Shown: positions 56,371 to 64,000, numbered from the stretch's first letter. The stretch is DNA of 64,000 nt from Streptomyces termitum (GCF_014650175.1 NZ_BMUL01000004.1:434001-498000); one strand, 5' to 3'. The notes: generated by a model not told the origin, from the letters alone. A program made the numbers and translations.

Positions 56371-56973
56371 ATGTCCACGCAGGCCGCCACCGCCGCCGCC
56401 CGCCGCAGCAAGATCACGCCGGAACGCGAGGCGGAGCTCTACGAAGCCGTCCTCCGCCTCCTGCGCGAGGGTGGCTACGACGCGGTGACCATGGAGGGCG
56501 TCGCGGCCCGCACCAAGTGCGGCAAGGCCACCCTCTACCGCCAGTGGGGCACCAAACCCGGCCTCGTCACCGCCGCCCTCGCCGCCCGCCGCTGCGCGGT
56601 CTTCCGCGGCATCGACACCGGCACCCTCGCCGGCGACCTCCACGAGGCCGCCCGCATGGCCTCCACCCGCCACGCCGGCGACACGGAACTCATGGAGGCC
56701 GTCGCCCAGGCGTACCTCCAGCACCCCGATCTGCGCACGGCCCTCCGGGAGACCGTCATCGCCCCCGAGGTCGCCGCCATCGACGCGGTCGTCCAGCGCG
56801 CCGTCGACCGGGGCGAGGTCGCCGCCGACAACCCCGCCGTCGCCTTCGTCGCCCCCAGCCTCATGGGCCTGCTCCGCATCGAACGGCTCCTGGAGGACCG
56901 CTTCCCCGACGCCTCCGCCACCCGCGCCTTCGTCGACGCCGTCCTCCTGCCCGTCCTGCGCGTCGACGGGTGA
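56371..56973 (+). CDS. TetR-family regulator of the divergent PAP2-EamA operon
   Basis: A 200-residue TetR/AcrR repressor. The HTH is MEGVAARTKCGKATLYRQWGTKPGL, with the usual Y-R-x-W-x-x-K turn, and the C-terminal domain is of the TetR_C_11/16-like helical type. The ATG at 56371 follows GGGAGGA. The intergenic operator described at 56223-56260 should be its binding site, and the neighbours diverging on the minus strand (PAP2 and EamA) its targets besides itself. Confidence 0.92.
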   Translation: MSTQAATAAARRSKITPEREAELYEAVLRLLREGGYDAVTMEGVAARTKCGKATLYRQWGTKPGLVTAALAARRCAVFRGIDTGTLAGDLHEAARMASTRHAGDTELMEAVAQAYLQHPDLRTALRETVIAPEVAAIDAVVQRAVDRGEVAADNPAVAFVAPSLMGLLRIERLLEDRFPDASATRAFVDAVLLPVLRVDG

Positions 56974-57002
56974 CACGGCCCGGGGACGCGCACCCTGGAA
57001 CC

Positions 57003-57380
57003 ATGCCCACCACCCCCGCACCCGCCCCCGACGTCCGGGTCCGCCGCGTCTACGAGCCCCCGTCCCCCGGCGACGGCACCCGGGTCCTCGTCGACCGGCT
57101 CTGGCCACGCGGCCTCGCCAAGGCCGACGCCCACATCGACGTCTGGCCCAAGGCCCTCTGCCCCTCCACGGAACTCCGCCACTGGTTCCACGGCCCCGGC
57201 CAAGGCGACTACGAGGAGTTCCGCCGCCGCTACGAGGCCGAACTCGCCGCCCCCGAAGCCGCCGAAGCCCTCGACCACCTCCGCACCCTCGCCGAGACCG
57301 GCCCCCTCACCCTCCTCACCGCCACCCGCCACCCCGAGACCAGCCACACGACGGTCCTCAGGGAAGAACTGACCGGATGA
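57003..57380 (+). CDS. DUF488-family protein
   Basis: A small cytoplasmic protein of 125 residues from the DUF488 family (also COG3189/YeaO-like). The signature VRRVYEPPSPGDGTRVLVDRLWPRGL is at the N-terminus and LTLLTATRHPETSH at the C-terminus. Members are often near heme or stress genes, but no function is known. Starts 30 bp after the TetR gene and is probably cotranscribed with it. Confidence 0.88.
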   Translation: MPTTPAPAPDVRVRRVYEPPSPGDGTRVLVDRLWPRGLAKADAHIDVWPKALCPSTELRHWFHGPGQGDYEEFRRRYEAELAAPEAAEALDHLRTLAETGPLTLLTATRHPETSHTTVLREELTG

Positions 57381-57620
57381 CTCCGGGGGCACCCGGCACC
57401 ACTTCCCGGCACCACCGCCGGACCCGCCGGGGCCACTCCACCGAGCCACCCGGGGCCACTCCACCGAGCCATCCGGAAAGCACCTCCCAGAGTCCACCGG
57501 AGTCACTCCACCGGGCCACTTGGAGCCGCTTCCCAGGGCCGCCAGGAACACCCCCTCCCAGGAGCCTCTGGAGTCACTTCGCGGAGTCAGCCCGGAACCA
57601 CTTCGCGGAGTCGCCCGGAG
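57381..57620. repeat. Degenerate 23-24-bp tandem repeats between DUF488 and DUF309 genes
   Basis: CCGGGGCCACTCCACCGAGC(CA) occurs at 57427-57448 and again 23 bp on at 57450-57471; CACTTCGCGGAGTC occurs at 57575-57588 and 24 bp on at 57599-57612; related CACTCCACCGGGCCACTT-type units lie between. No gene is supported here. Confidence 0.75.
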
Positions 57621-58151
57621 TCACGCCCCGAGGCCACCCCCGGGCAGAGCCAACCGGGGCGCCTCGACGCCCGCGTCCGGCGGCGCCGCGCCCTCGTCGG
57701 CGCCCCGCTCCACCCGCGCGGCCAGCCCCCCGGCCCACCCGACGAGTCCGCCCACGTCGATCCCGTACGCCTCCCCGCCCCCGGCCGCGTACCCCGCGAC
57801 CCGGCCGGCCCCGCGCCGCAGCAGCCGGGCGCCGCCCGCCGCGTTCCCCCGGGCGGCGTGCGTGAGCCCCACGGCCAGCTGCGCCAGCCCCTGCCACAGC
57901 TCCCGCTCGCCCTCAGGACCCGACTTCCAGGCGTCCTCGAACACCTCGTGCGCGTGGAACGGCATTCCCGCGTCCAGCAGCCGCTGCGCCTCCCGCACCG
58001 TCCCCGCCGGCCCCCGCACCACCCCCTCGGGCTGCCGGGGCACCCCCTCCGCCCCGTACGGCAACGGCCGCCCCAACCCGTCCCGGGGCCGAGCACTGCG
58101 CGCCCGCCCCTCCGCGTCCCGATCCCGCACCCGCCCCGCTCCCGTATCCAT
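57621..58151 (-). CDS. DUF309 domain protein
   Basis: A 176-residue protein with the DUF309 signature GMPFHAHEVFEDAWKSGPEGERE followed by LWQGLAQLAVGLTHAARGN at about residues 60-105. The family is all-helical, conserved across bacteria and chloroplasts, and of unknown function; the H-x-x-H-E-x-x-E arrangement suggests metal binding. Start ATG at 58151 follows a G-rich stretch. It is divergent from the tRNA-Pro gene. Confidence 0.87.
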   Translation of the reverse strand: MDTGAGRVRDRDAEGRARSARPRDGLGRPLPYGAEGVPRQPEGVVRGPAGTVREAQRLLDAGMPFHAHEVFEDAWKSGPEGERELWQGLAQLAVGLTHAARGNAAGGARLLRRGAGRVAGYAAGGGEAYGIDVGGLVGWAGGLAARVERGADEGAAPPDAGVEAPRLALPGGGLGA

Positions 58152-58211
58152 CCCCCCATTCTCCGCCCCACCCGAAACCCCCGGCGCGTGATCTCCACCC
58201 CTGGAGTGCGG

Positions 58212-58217
58212 TAATGT
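58212..58217 (+). promoter_or_regulatory. Possible -10 of the tRNA-Pro gene
   Basis: TAATGT stands 46 bp before the tRNA in an otherwise GC-rich stretch; a matching -35 was not clear. Confidence 0.35.
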
Positions 58218-58262
58218 TCTCCTGCACGCCGACGCGGGAGAAACCCCGCCGCCGACGCGCAC

Positions 58263-58336
<74 letters not shown>

Positions 58337-58357
58337 CTCGTGAGAGTCGCAGATCAG

Positions 58358-58387
58358 GGGCCGTTTCAGAGCAATCTGAAACGGCCC
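58358..58387 (+). terminator. Terminator downstream of tRNA-Pro
   Basis: A perfect 13-bp inverted repeat, 58358-58370 with 58375-58387, encloses a 4-base loop 21 bp after the tRNA. A run of TTC/GTTCTT follows. Confidence 0.88.
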
Positions 58388-58559
58388 TTCGGTCGTTCTT
58401 GGGGACCGGCTGGGGACCAGCCGCCCTTGGCCGGTCAGCGGGCCGTCGTGAGGGGACCGGGGAGGGGCCGGGGCACGCGGAGGGGGCGGTGTTCTCAGGC
58501 GCGCTGTGGCATGACGTGCAGTCCTTCGAGGCGCGCGGTCCCGACCGATCGGAGCGTCT

Positions 58560-58836
58560 CTTTGAGTTCCGTGGTGCGCGGCAGGGAGTGGCGACGGTCT
58601 CCAGAAGCACCTCGGGGGTGGCGAAGTGCCGGTAGACGGTGCCGACTCCGAGCCCGGCGCGGCCGGCGACGTCGTTCAGCTGCAAGGGCGTGCCCTGGTC
58701 GACCAGGGAACGGGCGACCGCGACGATCCGGGCGGACGTGTGGGGAGGAGGCTCGCGGTCTCCGGGTGGAGGGCGCGGGCGATCTCGGCCCGGCGGGGGT
58801 GCGCGGCGAGGAGGTGTCGTACGGCGTCCAGGTTCA
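58560..58836 (-). pseudogene. Frameshifted and truncated TetR-family regulator
   Basis: The start MNLDAVRHLLAAHPRRAEIARALHPETAS reads in one frame, and the HTH part LVDQGTPLQLNDVAGRAGLGVGTVYRHF continues in another; the switch is near 58745 at CTCCTCCCC. After LLETVATP the sequence loses similarity to TetR proteins, so the effector-binding domain is missing. A single-base indel plus truncation explain this. The gene directly follows the P450 at 58837 with no gap, so it may once have regulated that cluster. A sequencing error at the homopolymer cannot be excluded for the frameshift but would not restore the missing C-terminus. Confidence 0.75.
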
Positions 58837-60090
58837 TCACGACACCTGGGAGGAGGCCGGTGGGGTGGTGAGGTGGACGGGGAGGGTCTGGTGGCCGTTG
58901 CTGATGAGGGAGCCGAGCGGTCGCAGGTCCTGGGTGGGGACGGCGAGTTCGATGGCGGGGAAGCGGTCGAAGAGTCCTCGGAGCGCGGTGGCGGCCTCCA
59001 GGCGGGCCAGGGGTGCGCCGAGGCAGAAGTGGATGCCGTGGCCGAAGGCCAGGTGTTCCTTGCTCGCGCGGGTGAGGTCGAAGGTGTCGGGGTCGGTGTG
59101 CCAGTTGGGGTGGCGGTTGGCGGCGGCGTAGGAGGCGAGGATCGCCTCGCCCCGGGCGATGACCTGTCCGTCGGGCAGGGGGATGTCGTTCAGGGCGTAG
59201 CGCAGCGGCAGGTGGGCGATGGCCGGTTCCATGCGGAGGGTCTCCTCGACGACGTCGCCCCAGCCGGTACGGCCTTCGCGGAGGTGGGCGAGCTGCTCGG
59301 GGTGGGTGAGGAGGAGGACGACGGCCTGGTCGATGAGGTTGACGGTGGTCTCGTAACCGGCGCTGATCATGAGCAGGAGGGTGTCGCGCAGTTCGTCGTC
59401 GCTCAGGCCCCGCCGGTCCTCGCTCTCCTCGTCGCGGGCGTCGATGAGCAGGGAAGTCAGGTCGTCGCCGGGTGTTTCGCGGCGGGTGGCGACGAGGCCG
59501 GTGAGCATGGTCTGCAGCGCCGTGGTGTTGGCGGTGGCCTGCTCGGCGGTGAGGGTGGTGTCGAAGACGCCGTCGACGACGGTGCGGAACGCGTCGCGCT
59601 GGTCGGCGGGGACGCCCATGAGGTGGCCGATGACGGCGATGGGCAGCGGGTAGGCGAAGTGCTCGCGCAGGTCGACGCGCTCGCCGGCGGGCAGCGTGCC
59701 GAGCCGGTCGAGGAGGGCGTGGACGGTGGTGTCGACGAAACCGGCGAGGGCCTGGACGCGGCGGGCGGAGAAGGCCGGCGCGATCATGCGGCGCAGCCGG
59801 GCGTGGTCGGCGCCGTACGCGGTGAACATGTTGTTCACCGCCACCCACAGGGCCAGCGGCCAGGTCCGTACGACCTCCTGGTACGCCGGCCAGTGGGTGC
59901 GGGCGTCCTTGGAGACGTCGCTGCTGGTCAGAAGCCGCTTGAGGAGCTTGGGGTCGGAGACGGACCAGGCGGTCACGCCCAGGACGTCGACGCGGACGGC
60001 CGCGCCGTGGGAGCGCAGCAGGGCGTGCTCGGCGTGCCGGGCGGCTCCGGTGGGGTCCAGGACGATGGGCTGGGACGGGACGGTGTTCAC
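58837..60090 (-). CDS. Cytochrome P450 (conservon-type, CvnE-like)
   Basis: A 417-residue bacterial P450. The I-helix segment LMISAGYETTVNLIDQ (A-G-x-E-T-T), the K-helix ETLRMEPAIAHLPLR and heme loop FGHGIHFCLGAPLARLE are intact. The GTG at 60090 follows AAGGAG and overlaps the stop of the GTPase fragment by GTGA, which is the gene order of Streptomyces conservons (cvnA-B-C-D with a P450 as cvnE). The kinase, roadblock and DUF742 genes of a conservon are not seen upstream, and the GTPase is truncated, so the P450 is a leftover with intact coding sequence. Confidence 0.88.
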   Translation of the reverse strand: MNTVPSQPIVLDPTGAARHAEHALLRSHGAAVRVDVLGVTAWSVSDPKLLKRLLTSSDVSKDARTHWPAYQEVVRTWPLALWVAVNNMFTAYGADHARLRRMIAPAFSARRVQALAGFVDTTVHALLDRLGTLPAGERVDLREHFAYPLPIAVIGHLMGVPADQRDAFRTVVDGVFDTTLTAEQATANTTALQTMLTGLVATRRETPGDDLTSLLIDARDEESEDRRGLSDDELRDTLLLMISAGYETTVNLIDQAVVLLLTHPEQLAHLREGRTGWGDVVEETLRMEPAIAHLPLRYALNDIPLPDGQVIARGEAILASYAAANRHPNWHTDPDTFDLTRASKEHLAFGHGIHFCLGAPLARLEAATALRGLFDRFPAIELAVPTQDLRPLGSLISNGHQTLPVHLTTPPASSQVS

Positions 60091-60539
60091 GCGGTGGCTC
60101 CTTCGGTGTGTTCCGGGGCGGGGAAGAGGCGGCCGTCGACCTCGACGGGGGAGGGCGGGCGGGAGAAGCAGTGGTTCGCCAGCGGCGGGTCGCGGGCCAG
60201 GACGTGGTCGAACCGGTTGACCGTCACGCCGTAGGGCACGCGCTGCTTCTCCAGGAGGCCGAGGACGGGGTGCGAGGTGTCCAGGTCGCGGGTGTCGACC
60301 AGGACCAGGGCACCGAGCGTGCCGTGCAGGACGGTGCGGGCGATCGGCTCCATGAGCCTGGTCTGCCCCGGCAGACCGAACAGGTAGAGCATCAGCCCCT
60401 GATTGGCCGAGATCCGCCCGAAGCTGATGCCGACGGTGGTGGTCGTCCCGCCGTTCGTCGCCGAGCCGCGCGGCGGCGGCTTGAAGCACCGGCCGGTGCC
60501 GGATTCGCTCGCCACGGTGTGCGCGTACGGGACCACCAC
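60087..60539 (-). pseudogene. N-terminally truncated conservon GTPase (CvnD-like)
   Basis: The C-terminal two thirds of a Ras-like CvnD GTPase. TTTTVGISFGRIS (switch region), LYLFGLPGQTRL (G3), LVLVDTRDLD and VTVNRFDHVL (G4-like) follow the family order. The P-loop (GxxxxGKT) that should lie about 40 residues upstream is absent; instead the frame begins in unrelated sequence with an exact 14-bp hairpin at 60525-60557. It cannot bind nucleotide normally. Translation could still start at a GTG near 60539 to keep the P450 coupled. Confidence 0.75.
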
Positions 60540-60557
60540 GGCCTGGTGGTCCCGTAC
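60525..60557. repeat. Perfect 14-bp inverted repeat at the break point of the GTPase gene
   Basis: GTACGGGACCACCA (60525-60538) and TGGTGGTCCCGTAC (60544-60557) enclose five bases. The hairpin sits exactly where similarity to CvnD ends, consistent with a deletion or insertion joint, or with a terminator left by an inserted element. Confidence 0.8.
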
Positions 60558-61675
60558 TGCTCGACGGGGAGTTCGCGGTCACGATCGCCACCGCCCACGT
60601 CTTCCTGAAGCGGGGCACCCGGTGAAGCCCCGGGTACGCGGCTACCGGCCGGCCCGGCTCTTCGCCCGGTGGTTCGTCCCCTGGCGGTACCGGGGCGACG
60701 TCGTCCTTCCCGGGAAGTTCGGCCGCGCGGGGCGGCGCCGTTTCCCGAAGGGGTGCATGCCGGGATCGGTCCCGACCGGGCCCGGGCCATTGCCACCGAG
60801 GCGGCGGCCGAGGCCACCTTGCCGGTCTCATCGACCAGGAGGCGCCATGGTCACCGTCACCGCCACCGACGCTTTCACCGGCCTCGTCGGCGGCATCGTC
60901 CCCCCTTTTCCCGTGGCAGCAGCACCGCCGCATGATCACCGGCGTGCACGGGCACTGCCCGGACGGGGCCCACGCCCTCGCCGACGACTGGGCGCACGCT
61001 GACGACTGGGCGCACGCCGACGGGGGTGCCGTCGAGCGGCGTCCGGCGCGGGGCTTCGGGCCGTGGCCGGGGTCGGCCCGCTCGGGCAAGTCGGCAGAAG
61101 AACCTGGCAGATCATCGCCTTGCACGGAAGAAGCTTCGCTTTCCCAGCGCTGCCCCCGTAGCTTCCCACGGGAGGAACGTCTGCAGATCCGCAAAGGCAT
61201 CATCTTCGGCGTACCGTGCAGTCTCTTCGTGGATCACACTCAAAAATTAGCTTGTGCACGTTCGCATTTTTCCCATCTGCACGGGCGAACGGCCAGGGAC
61301 GGCAAGGCTCCACTTGCATCGGGAGGATCTCGGCATGTGGAAGAGCCTCAAGCCTTCCGACCTCACCTCTAGAGGTCGACTCGGATCGGCTCGATCCAGA
61401 TCGACCGAATGTGATCAGAATCGATCTAGAGATTCGCGTCATCTAATCAAGAGATGGTGAATCAGGGATCTGATTCGAGCGGAAATGGAGGCTTGCATAG
61501 GACACTATTTCCCGCGGCGGGATCTTTAAAGGGAGTGTCGCAAACGCCTGTGGGTAGCGATATCGTAGGACCGTCGGCACGCGGCTCGATTTATGCCGTG
61601 CTGCGTGCCGGCAGCCCCGGGGTCCAGCCCGGGGCCGCCGGTATCGCCACTCGATCCTCATAGGAGAGGAAATAA
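60558..61675. other. Low-coding region with lower GC content
   Basis: About 1.1 kb in which no gene could be supported: open frames are short or of shadow type, and composition falls clearly below the surrounding sequence from about 61190 to 61520. Fragments such as DRARAIATEAAAEAT read like remains of proteins but lack starts or context. This is best read as a scar of insertion and decay. Confidence 0.6.
61384..61476. other. AT-rich cluster of GATC sites and short inverted repeats
   Basis: Five GATC tetramers lie within 43 bp (61384, 61393, 61399, 61413, 61423), with a small dyad GAATC/GATTC across the last, and GAATCA-gggatc-TGATTC at 61459-61476. Such clustering is unusual in Streptomyces DNA and may mark a protein-binding region of a former mobile element. 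Confidence 0.4.
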
Positions 61676-61960
61676 GTGACTGGTGAAATCAGCCGGGTGC
61701 CTGACAGGGTCCGCCCGGCCGACCCCTCCCGATTATCCCTGCCGAGCGTCCGGGCGAAACCTTTAAGACGCTTCTGGATCCGCGTGTATGCGGCAGTCCG
61801 CCGGTCGTCATCAGCCTGGCGGTCGTTGTCGTCGTCATCGTGGTGGTCCGCCCGCCCTCCCTCCCCGGAACTGTGGCCCCTGGTCGCGCCGGGGCTGCTG
61901 CCGCTGGCCCTGACGGCACGCCGCAGCATGCTGCGCCTCGCGCGTACTCGCCGGATCTGA
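61676..61960 (+). CDS. Small hypothetical protein, basic with hydrophobic C-terminal segment
   Basis: A 94-residue frame starting at GTG 61676 after a strong AGGAGAGG. It is followed at once by a perfect terminator hairpin at 61971-61998, which supports it as a real unit. The sequence is Arg/Ser-rich with one hydrophobic stretch near the end (ELWPLVAPGLLPLALTARR). An alternative frame over the middle would encode a Val-rich helix (VISLAVVVVVIVVV), so a frameshift is possible. I do not recognise a family; small spread (Spd-like) proteins of actinomycete integrative elements have a similar size and look. Confidence 0.45.
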   Translation: MTGEISRVPDRVRPADPSRLSLPSVRAKPLRRFWIRVYAAVRRSSSAWRSLSSSSWWSARPPSPELWPLVAPGLLPLALTARRSMLRLARTRRI

Positions 61961-61970
61961 AGATCCGCTC

Positions 61971-61998
61971 CGGGTGGGGCCCTTCTGGGCCCCACCCG
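61971..61998 (+). terminator. Perfect 12-bp stem terminator
   Basis: CGGGTGGGGCCC (61971-61982) and GGGCCCCACCCG (61987-61998) enclose TTCT, ten bases after the preceding stop codon. Confidence 0.9.
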
Positions 61999-62063
61999 GC
62001 CTTGGCAGCCCGAGTCCCGGCCCGCCGGGCGACCCGCGGGCCGGGCGGCGAAGGGAGACACCG

Positions 62064-62609
62064 ATGGCACAGCCATCACCGACCGTCCGGTGCGAGCAGT
62101 GCCGGGGTCCTATCAAGCAGCCCAAGACCGGGCGCCCCAAGCTGTATTGCAAGCCCCGGTGCCGCCGCGAGGCGCAGCGAGATCGAGATCGAGACCGGGC
62201 CCGGCGCGATCCCGACGGACTTCGTAAGGCGTGGGGGCCGGTTACCGACGACCTGCTGGATCGTGCGATCCAGTTACGTTCGGGGCGGCAGAAGCCGCTG
62301 GAAGACGTCCTGCGTCTGGCCGACGCCGCGGCGAGCGACATCGAGGCGCTGGTTGCCGTGGCGGTCAACAACGCGCGCCGACAGGAAGAGAGTTGGGAGG
62401 AGATCGGCCGTTCCGCCGGCATGAGCGCGGCCTCGGCCAGGGCCAGGTGGGGCGGGAATCGGGTGCGGCGACTGCTGCGGGCCCGGAAGGCCGCCAGGGG
62501 CTTCCCTCCGGAATCTCGCTGCCCTTCCGTCCCGGCGGGTTCCGATCCGCACGACGCGCAGGGCGATCCCGGCGATGTTGTTCGAGGGGCGAAGGGCGGG
62601 AAACGGTGA
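62064..62609 (+). CDS. Zinc-finger/HTH DNA-binding protein
   Basis: A 181-residue basic protein. Near the N-terminus CEQC and, sixteen residues on, CKPRC form a C-x2-C-x16-C-x3-C zinc-binding site, followed by a charged Arg/Asp helix (QRDRDRDRARR). At about residue 115-135, SWEEIGRSAGMSAASARARW is a helix-turn-helix of the kind in small Streptomyces regulators and mobile-element proteins. The ATG follows AAGGGAG. It overlaps the next gene by GTGA, so the two are coupled. Likely a DNA-binding regulator; target unknown. Confidence 0.75.
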   Translation: MAQPSPTVRCEQCRGPIKQPKTGRPKLYCKPRCRREAQRDRDRDRARRDPDGLRKAWGPVTDDLLDRAIQLRSGRQKPLEDVLRLADAAASDIEALVAVAVNNARRQEESWEEIGRSAGMSAASARARWGGNRVRRLLRARKAARGFPPESRCPSVPAGSDPHDAQGDPGDVVRGAKGGKR

Positions 62610-63025
62610 GCCGGTCCCGCACATCGCTGTGGCTCGCATACGAAGCCATGTGCGAATCGAATCAGCACTGGTACGTGCGCTACGCCGAAACCTGGACGGC
62701 TGACCGCTCCGAGGCCAGACGTTGCGTACAGGCTGCGCTCGACGCCGTGGAGCCACAGTGGACCACCGCTCTCGGCACGGTGTCACCAGCGGCATGGGTG
62801 TGGAGAGGACTTCGCGCCAAGGCCGAACAGCACCCCGCGGCGAAAGGAAGCTCCGCGGGGCGGATCCACTCGCTTCTGCCCAGCGACCAGGCCGACATCC
62901 TCCTGCTCCACCACGAGCTTCACCTTCCCCTGGCGGGTGCCGCCCGCCTGATGGGGCTGGCGGGGCCCGAAGCCCTGGCCCTTCTTCGGGGCGCGGAACG
63001 CCGGCTGGCTGACGGCGGAAACTGA
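62606..63025 (+). CDS. Sigma-factor-like small protein
   Basis: A 139-residue protein starting at GTG 62606 within the stop of the zinc-finger gene. The C-terminal part (LPSDQADILLLHHELHLPLAGAARLMGLAGPEALALLRGAERRL) resembles sigma-70 region 4 (a helix-turn-helix with the LPxxQxDxLxL lead-in), while the N-terminal part (HWYVRYAETWTADRSEARRCVQAA) is like region 2 of ECF-type sigma factors, but shortened. Whether it still binds core polymerase is unclear. Ends in a hairpin. Confidence 0.65.
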   Translation: MSRSRTSLWLAYEAMCESNQHWYVRYAETWTADRSEARRCVQAALDAVEPQWTTALGTVSPAAWVWRGLRAKAEQHPAAKGSSAGRIHSLLPSDQADILLLHHELHLPLAGAARLMGLAGPEALALLRGAERRLADGGN

Positions 63026-63034
63026 CACGCACCT

Positions 63035-63064
63035 GGCGCGCACCTCTCCTAGCAGGTGCGCGCC
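63035..63064 (+). terminator. Hairpin terminator after the sigma-like gene
   Basis: GGCGCGCACCT (63035-63045) pairs perfectly with AGGTGCGCGCC (63054-63064) over an 8-base loop. Confidence 0.8.
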
Positions 63065-63203
63065 GGGTGTGCACGGGATATACACCCTCGCGGGTAGAAC
63101 ACCGTTACACCCCTCCGAGCGGCTAGCCGCCCCCACTTCCCCCCTCCTACGATGAGCCCTTACAGCTCGAAGGAGTTGGCTCGCGTCGGGGTAGGGAACA
63201 CAT

Positions 63204-64000
63204 ATGGCATACGGGGAGAAACCCCAAACTCGCACCATCGACAGCAGTTACGCCAGCGCGGCGCGCATGTACGACTGGTTACTCGGCGGAACAGAGAACT
63301 ACCAGGTCGACCGTGAAGCCTGTGGCGAGCTGCTGAGGATCGCACCGAGCACACAGCAACTCGCCCGGAACAACCGGGCTTTCCTGCGGCGCGTCGTCAG
63401 GTACCTCGTGCAGGAACGGGGCATCACCCAGTTCCTCGACCACGGCAGCGGCCTGCCGACGCAGGACAACGTGCATGAAGTCGCCCAGCGTTTCGACCGC
63501 GACGCCAAGGTGGTGTACGTCGACAACGACCCGATGGTCCTCGCGCACGCCAAGACGTACCTGAACGACAACAGCAACACTCATGTTCTGGACATCGACT
63601 TCCGGGAAACGGAAGCCATTCACAGGGCGACCAGCGGTTTCCTCGACTGGACCAAGCCGATCGCGGCCCTGTTCGTCTCCGTGCTGCACTGCATTCCGGA
63701 CAGCCCCGACGAGACGGACCCCGCTGCGGTGATAAGAGAGGTGGCCGGCCGGCTGGCTCCGGGCAGCTGCATGGTGATCTGCCAGCTCGTGAGCGACGAC
63801 CCCGTGGTACGGAACGAGGTCACTCGCCTCATGGATGAGGCGACCGCGGGGCACTGGGGCCGCGTCCGCGAACGCGACGAGGTGGCGCGCTACTTCGACG
63901 GTCTGGAGACCATAGAGCCTCCCGGTCTCGTCGACGTGATCGACTGGATGCCCGACTCCTCCCCTCCGCCGCTGGAGCGCCGCGCGAAGGACTGGGTCGA
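63204..64000 (+). CDS. SAM-dependent methyltransferase of the DUF574 type (partial, runs off the window)
   Basis: The first 265 residues of a cytoplasmic methyltransferase. The family signature SSYASAARMYDWLLGGTENYQVDREA is at the N-terminus, the SAM-binding region FLDHGSGLPTQDNVHEVAQ follows at about residue 80, and VVYVDNDPMVLAHA gives the acidic loop. Start ATG 63204. In Streptomyces these genes usually occur beside small regulators, as here, and may act on regulatory or secondary-metabolite targets; no substrate is proven. The C-terminus lies beyond the window. Confidence 0.9.
   Translation, partial: MAYGEKPQTRTIDSSYASAARMYDWLLGGTENYQVDREACGELLRIAPSTQQLARNNRAFLRRVVRYLVQERGITQFLDHGSGLPTQDNVHEVAQRFDRDAKVVYVDNDPMVLAHAKTYLNDNSNTHVLDIDFRETEAIHRATSGFLDWTKPIAALFVSVLHCIPDSPDETDPAAVIREVAGRLAPGSCMVICQLVSDDPVVRNEVTRLMDEATAGHWGRVRERDEVARYFDGLETIEPPGLVDVIDWMPDSSPPPLERRAKDWV

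Noticed and set aside
61560..61675. Structured-looking GC-rich leader before the small gene at 61676, considered as a riboswitch
   Set aside because: Short stems are present but no known riboswitch core could be matched.

Overview
The window is very GC-rich, has actinomycete codon bias, dense gene packing with GTG starts and ATGA/GTGA overlaps, Tat-type leaders, PspAB/HtpX, a LAL-type LuxR regulator, conservon-type genes and SAM methyltransferases of the DUF574 type. This fits a Streptomyces chromosome. No rRNA, CRISPR array or replication origin was seen; there is one tRNA-Pro(GGG).

Region 1 (about 1-23.7 kb) is specialised metabolism. From 8.1 to 23.3 kb on the minus strand lies a polycyclic tetramate macrolactam (PTM) cluster: sterol-desaturase-type hydroxylase (ftdA), a 3194-residue iterative PKS-NRPS (ftdB: KS-AT-DH-KR-ACP-C-A-PCP-TE, with an ornithine-like A-domain code), two phytoene-desaturase-like FAD cyclisation enzymes (ftdC, ftdD) and a P450 (ftdF). 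The alcohol dehydrogenase that closes the third ring in ikarugamycin-type PTMs is absent, so a bicyclic product is the best guess. To its left (0-5.5 kb) sits a compact sugar cassette: thymidylyltransferase, 4,6-dehydratase, a DesI-like aminotransferase, a SAM methyltransferase and a GT-B glycosyltransferase. That set is enough to make and attach a (methylated) dTDP-4-amino-4,6-dideoxyglucose. An MFS exporter behind a MerR-type promoter and a Tat-exported metallophosphoesterase lie between the two. A glycosylated PTM is the most interesting hypothesis; it is also possible that the sugar genes belong to a cluster to the left of the window.

Region 2 (23.7-27 kb) is housekeeping: pspAB-htpX (envelope stress) and an MFS transporter ending in a perfect 27-bp inverted-repeat terminator.

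Region 3 (27-39.9 kb) is a tightly overlapping catabolic operon for tryptophan/kynurenine. It has kynureninase and every step of the 3-hydroxyanthranilate meta-cleavage route (dioxygenase, ACMS decarboxylase, aminomuconate-semialdehyde dehydrogenase, aminomuconate deaminase, 4-oxalocrotonate decarboxylase, hydratase, aldolase, acylating acetaldehyde dehydrogenase) down to pyruvate and acetyl-CoA. A secreted LVIVD-repeat protein and an APC permease follow, and a divergent LysR regulator controls the other side.

Region 4 (39.9-58.2 kb) is mixed chromosomal content: AidB-like acyl-CoA dehydrogenase with its TetR, a secreted CBM2/beta-helix protein, a P450, a maltokinase-cap protein, a leaderless substrate-binding-like protein facing a large LAL regulator, a GNAT, an SPFH/NAD-kinase-like pair, EamA and PAP2 membrane proteins, a TetR with a clear three-half-site operator, DUF488 and DUF309 proteins.

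Region 5 (58.3-64 kb) starts at the tRNA-Pro and looks like an island or decayed insertion: a frameshifted TetR, a P450 translationally coupled to a CvnD-like GTPase that has lost its P-loop, about 1.1 kb of low-coding, less GC-rich sequence, then small zinc-finger/HTH and sigma-like regulators and a DUF574 methyltransferase that runs off the end.
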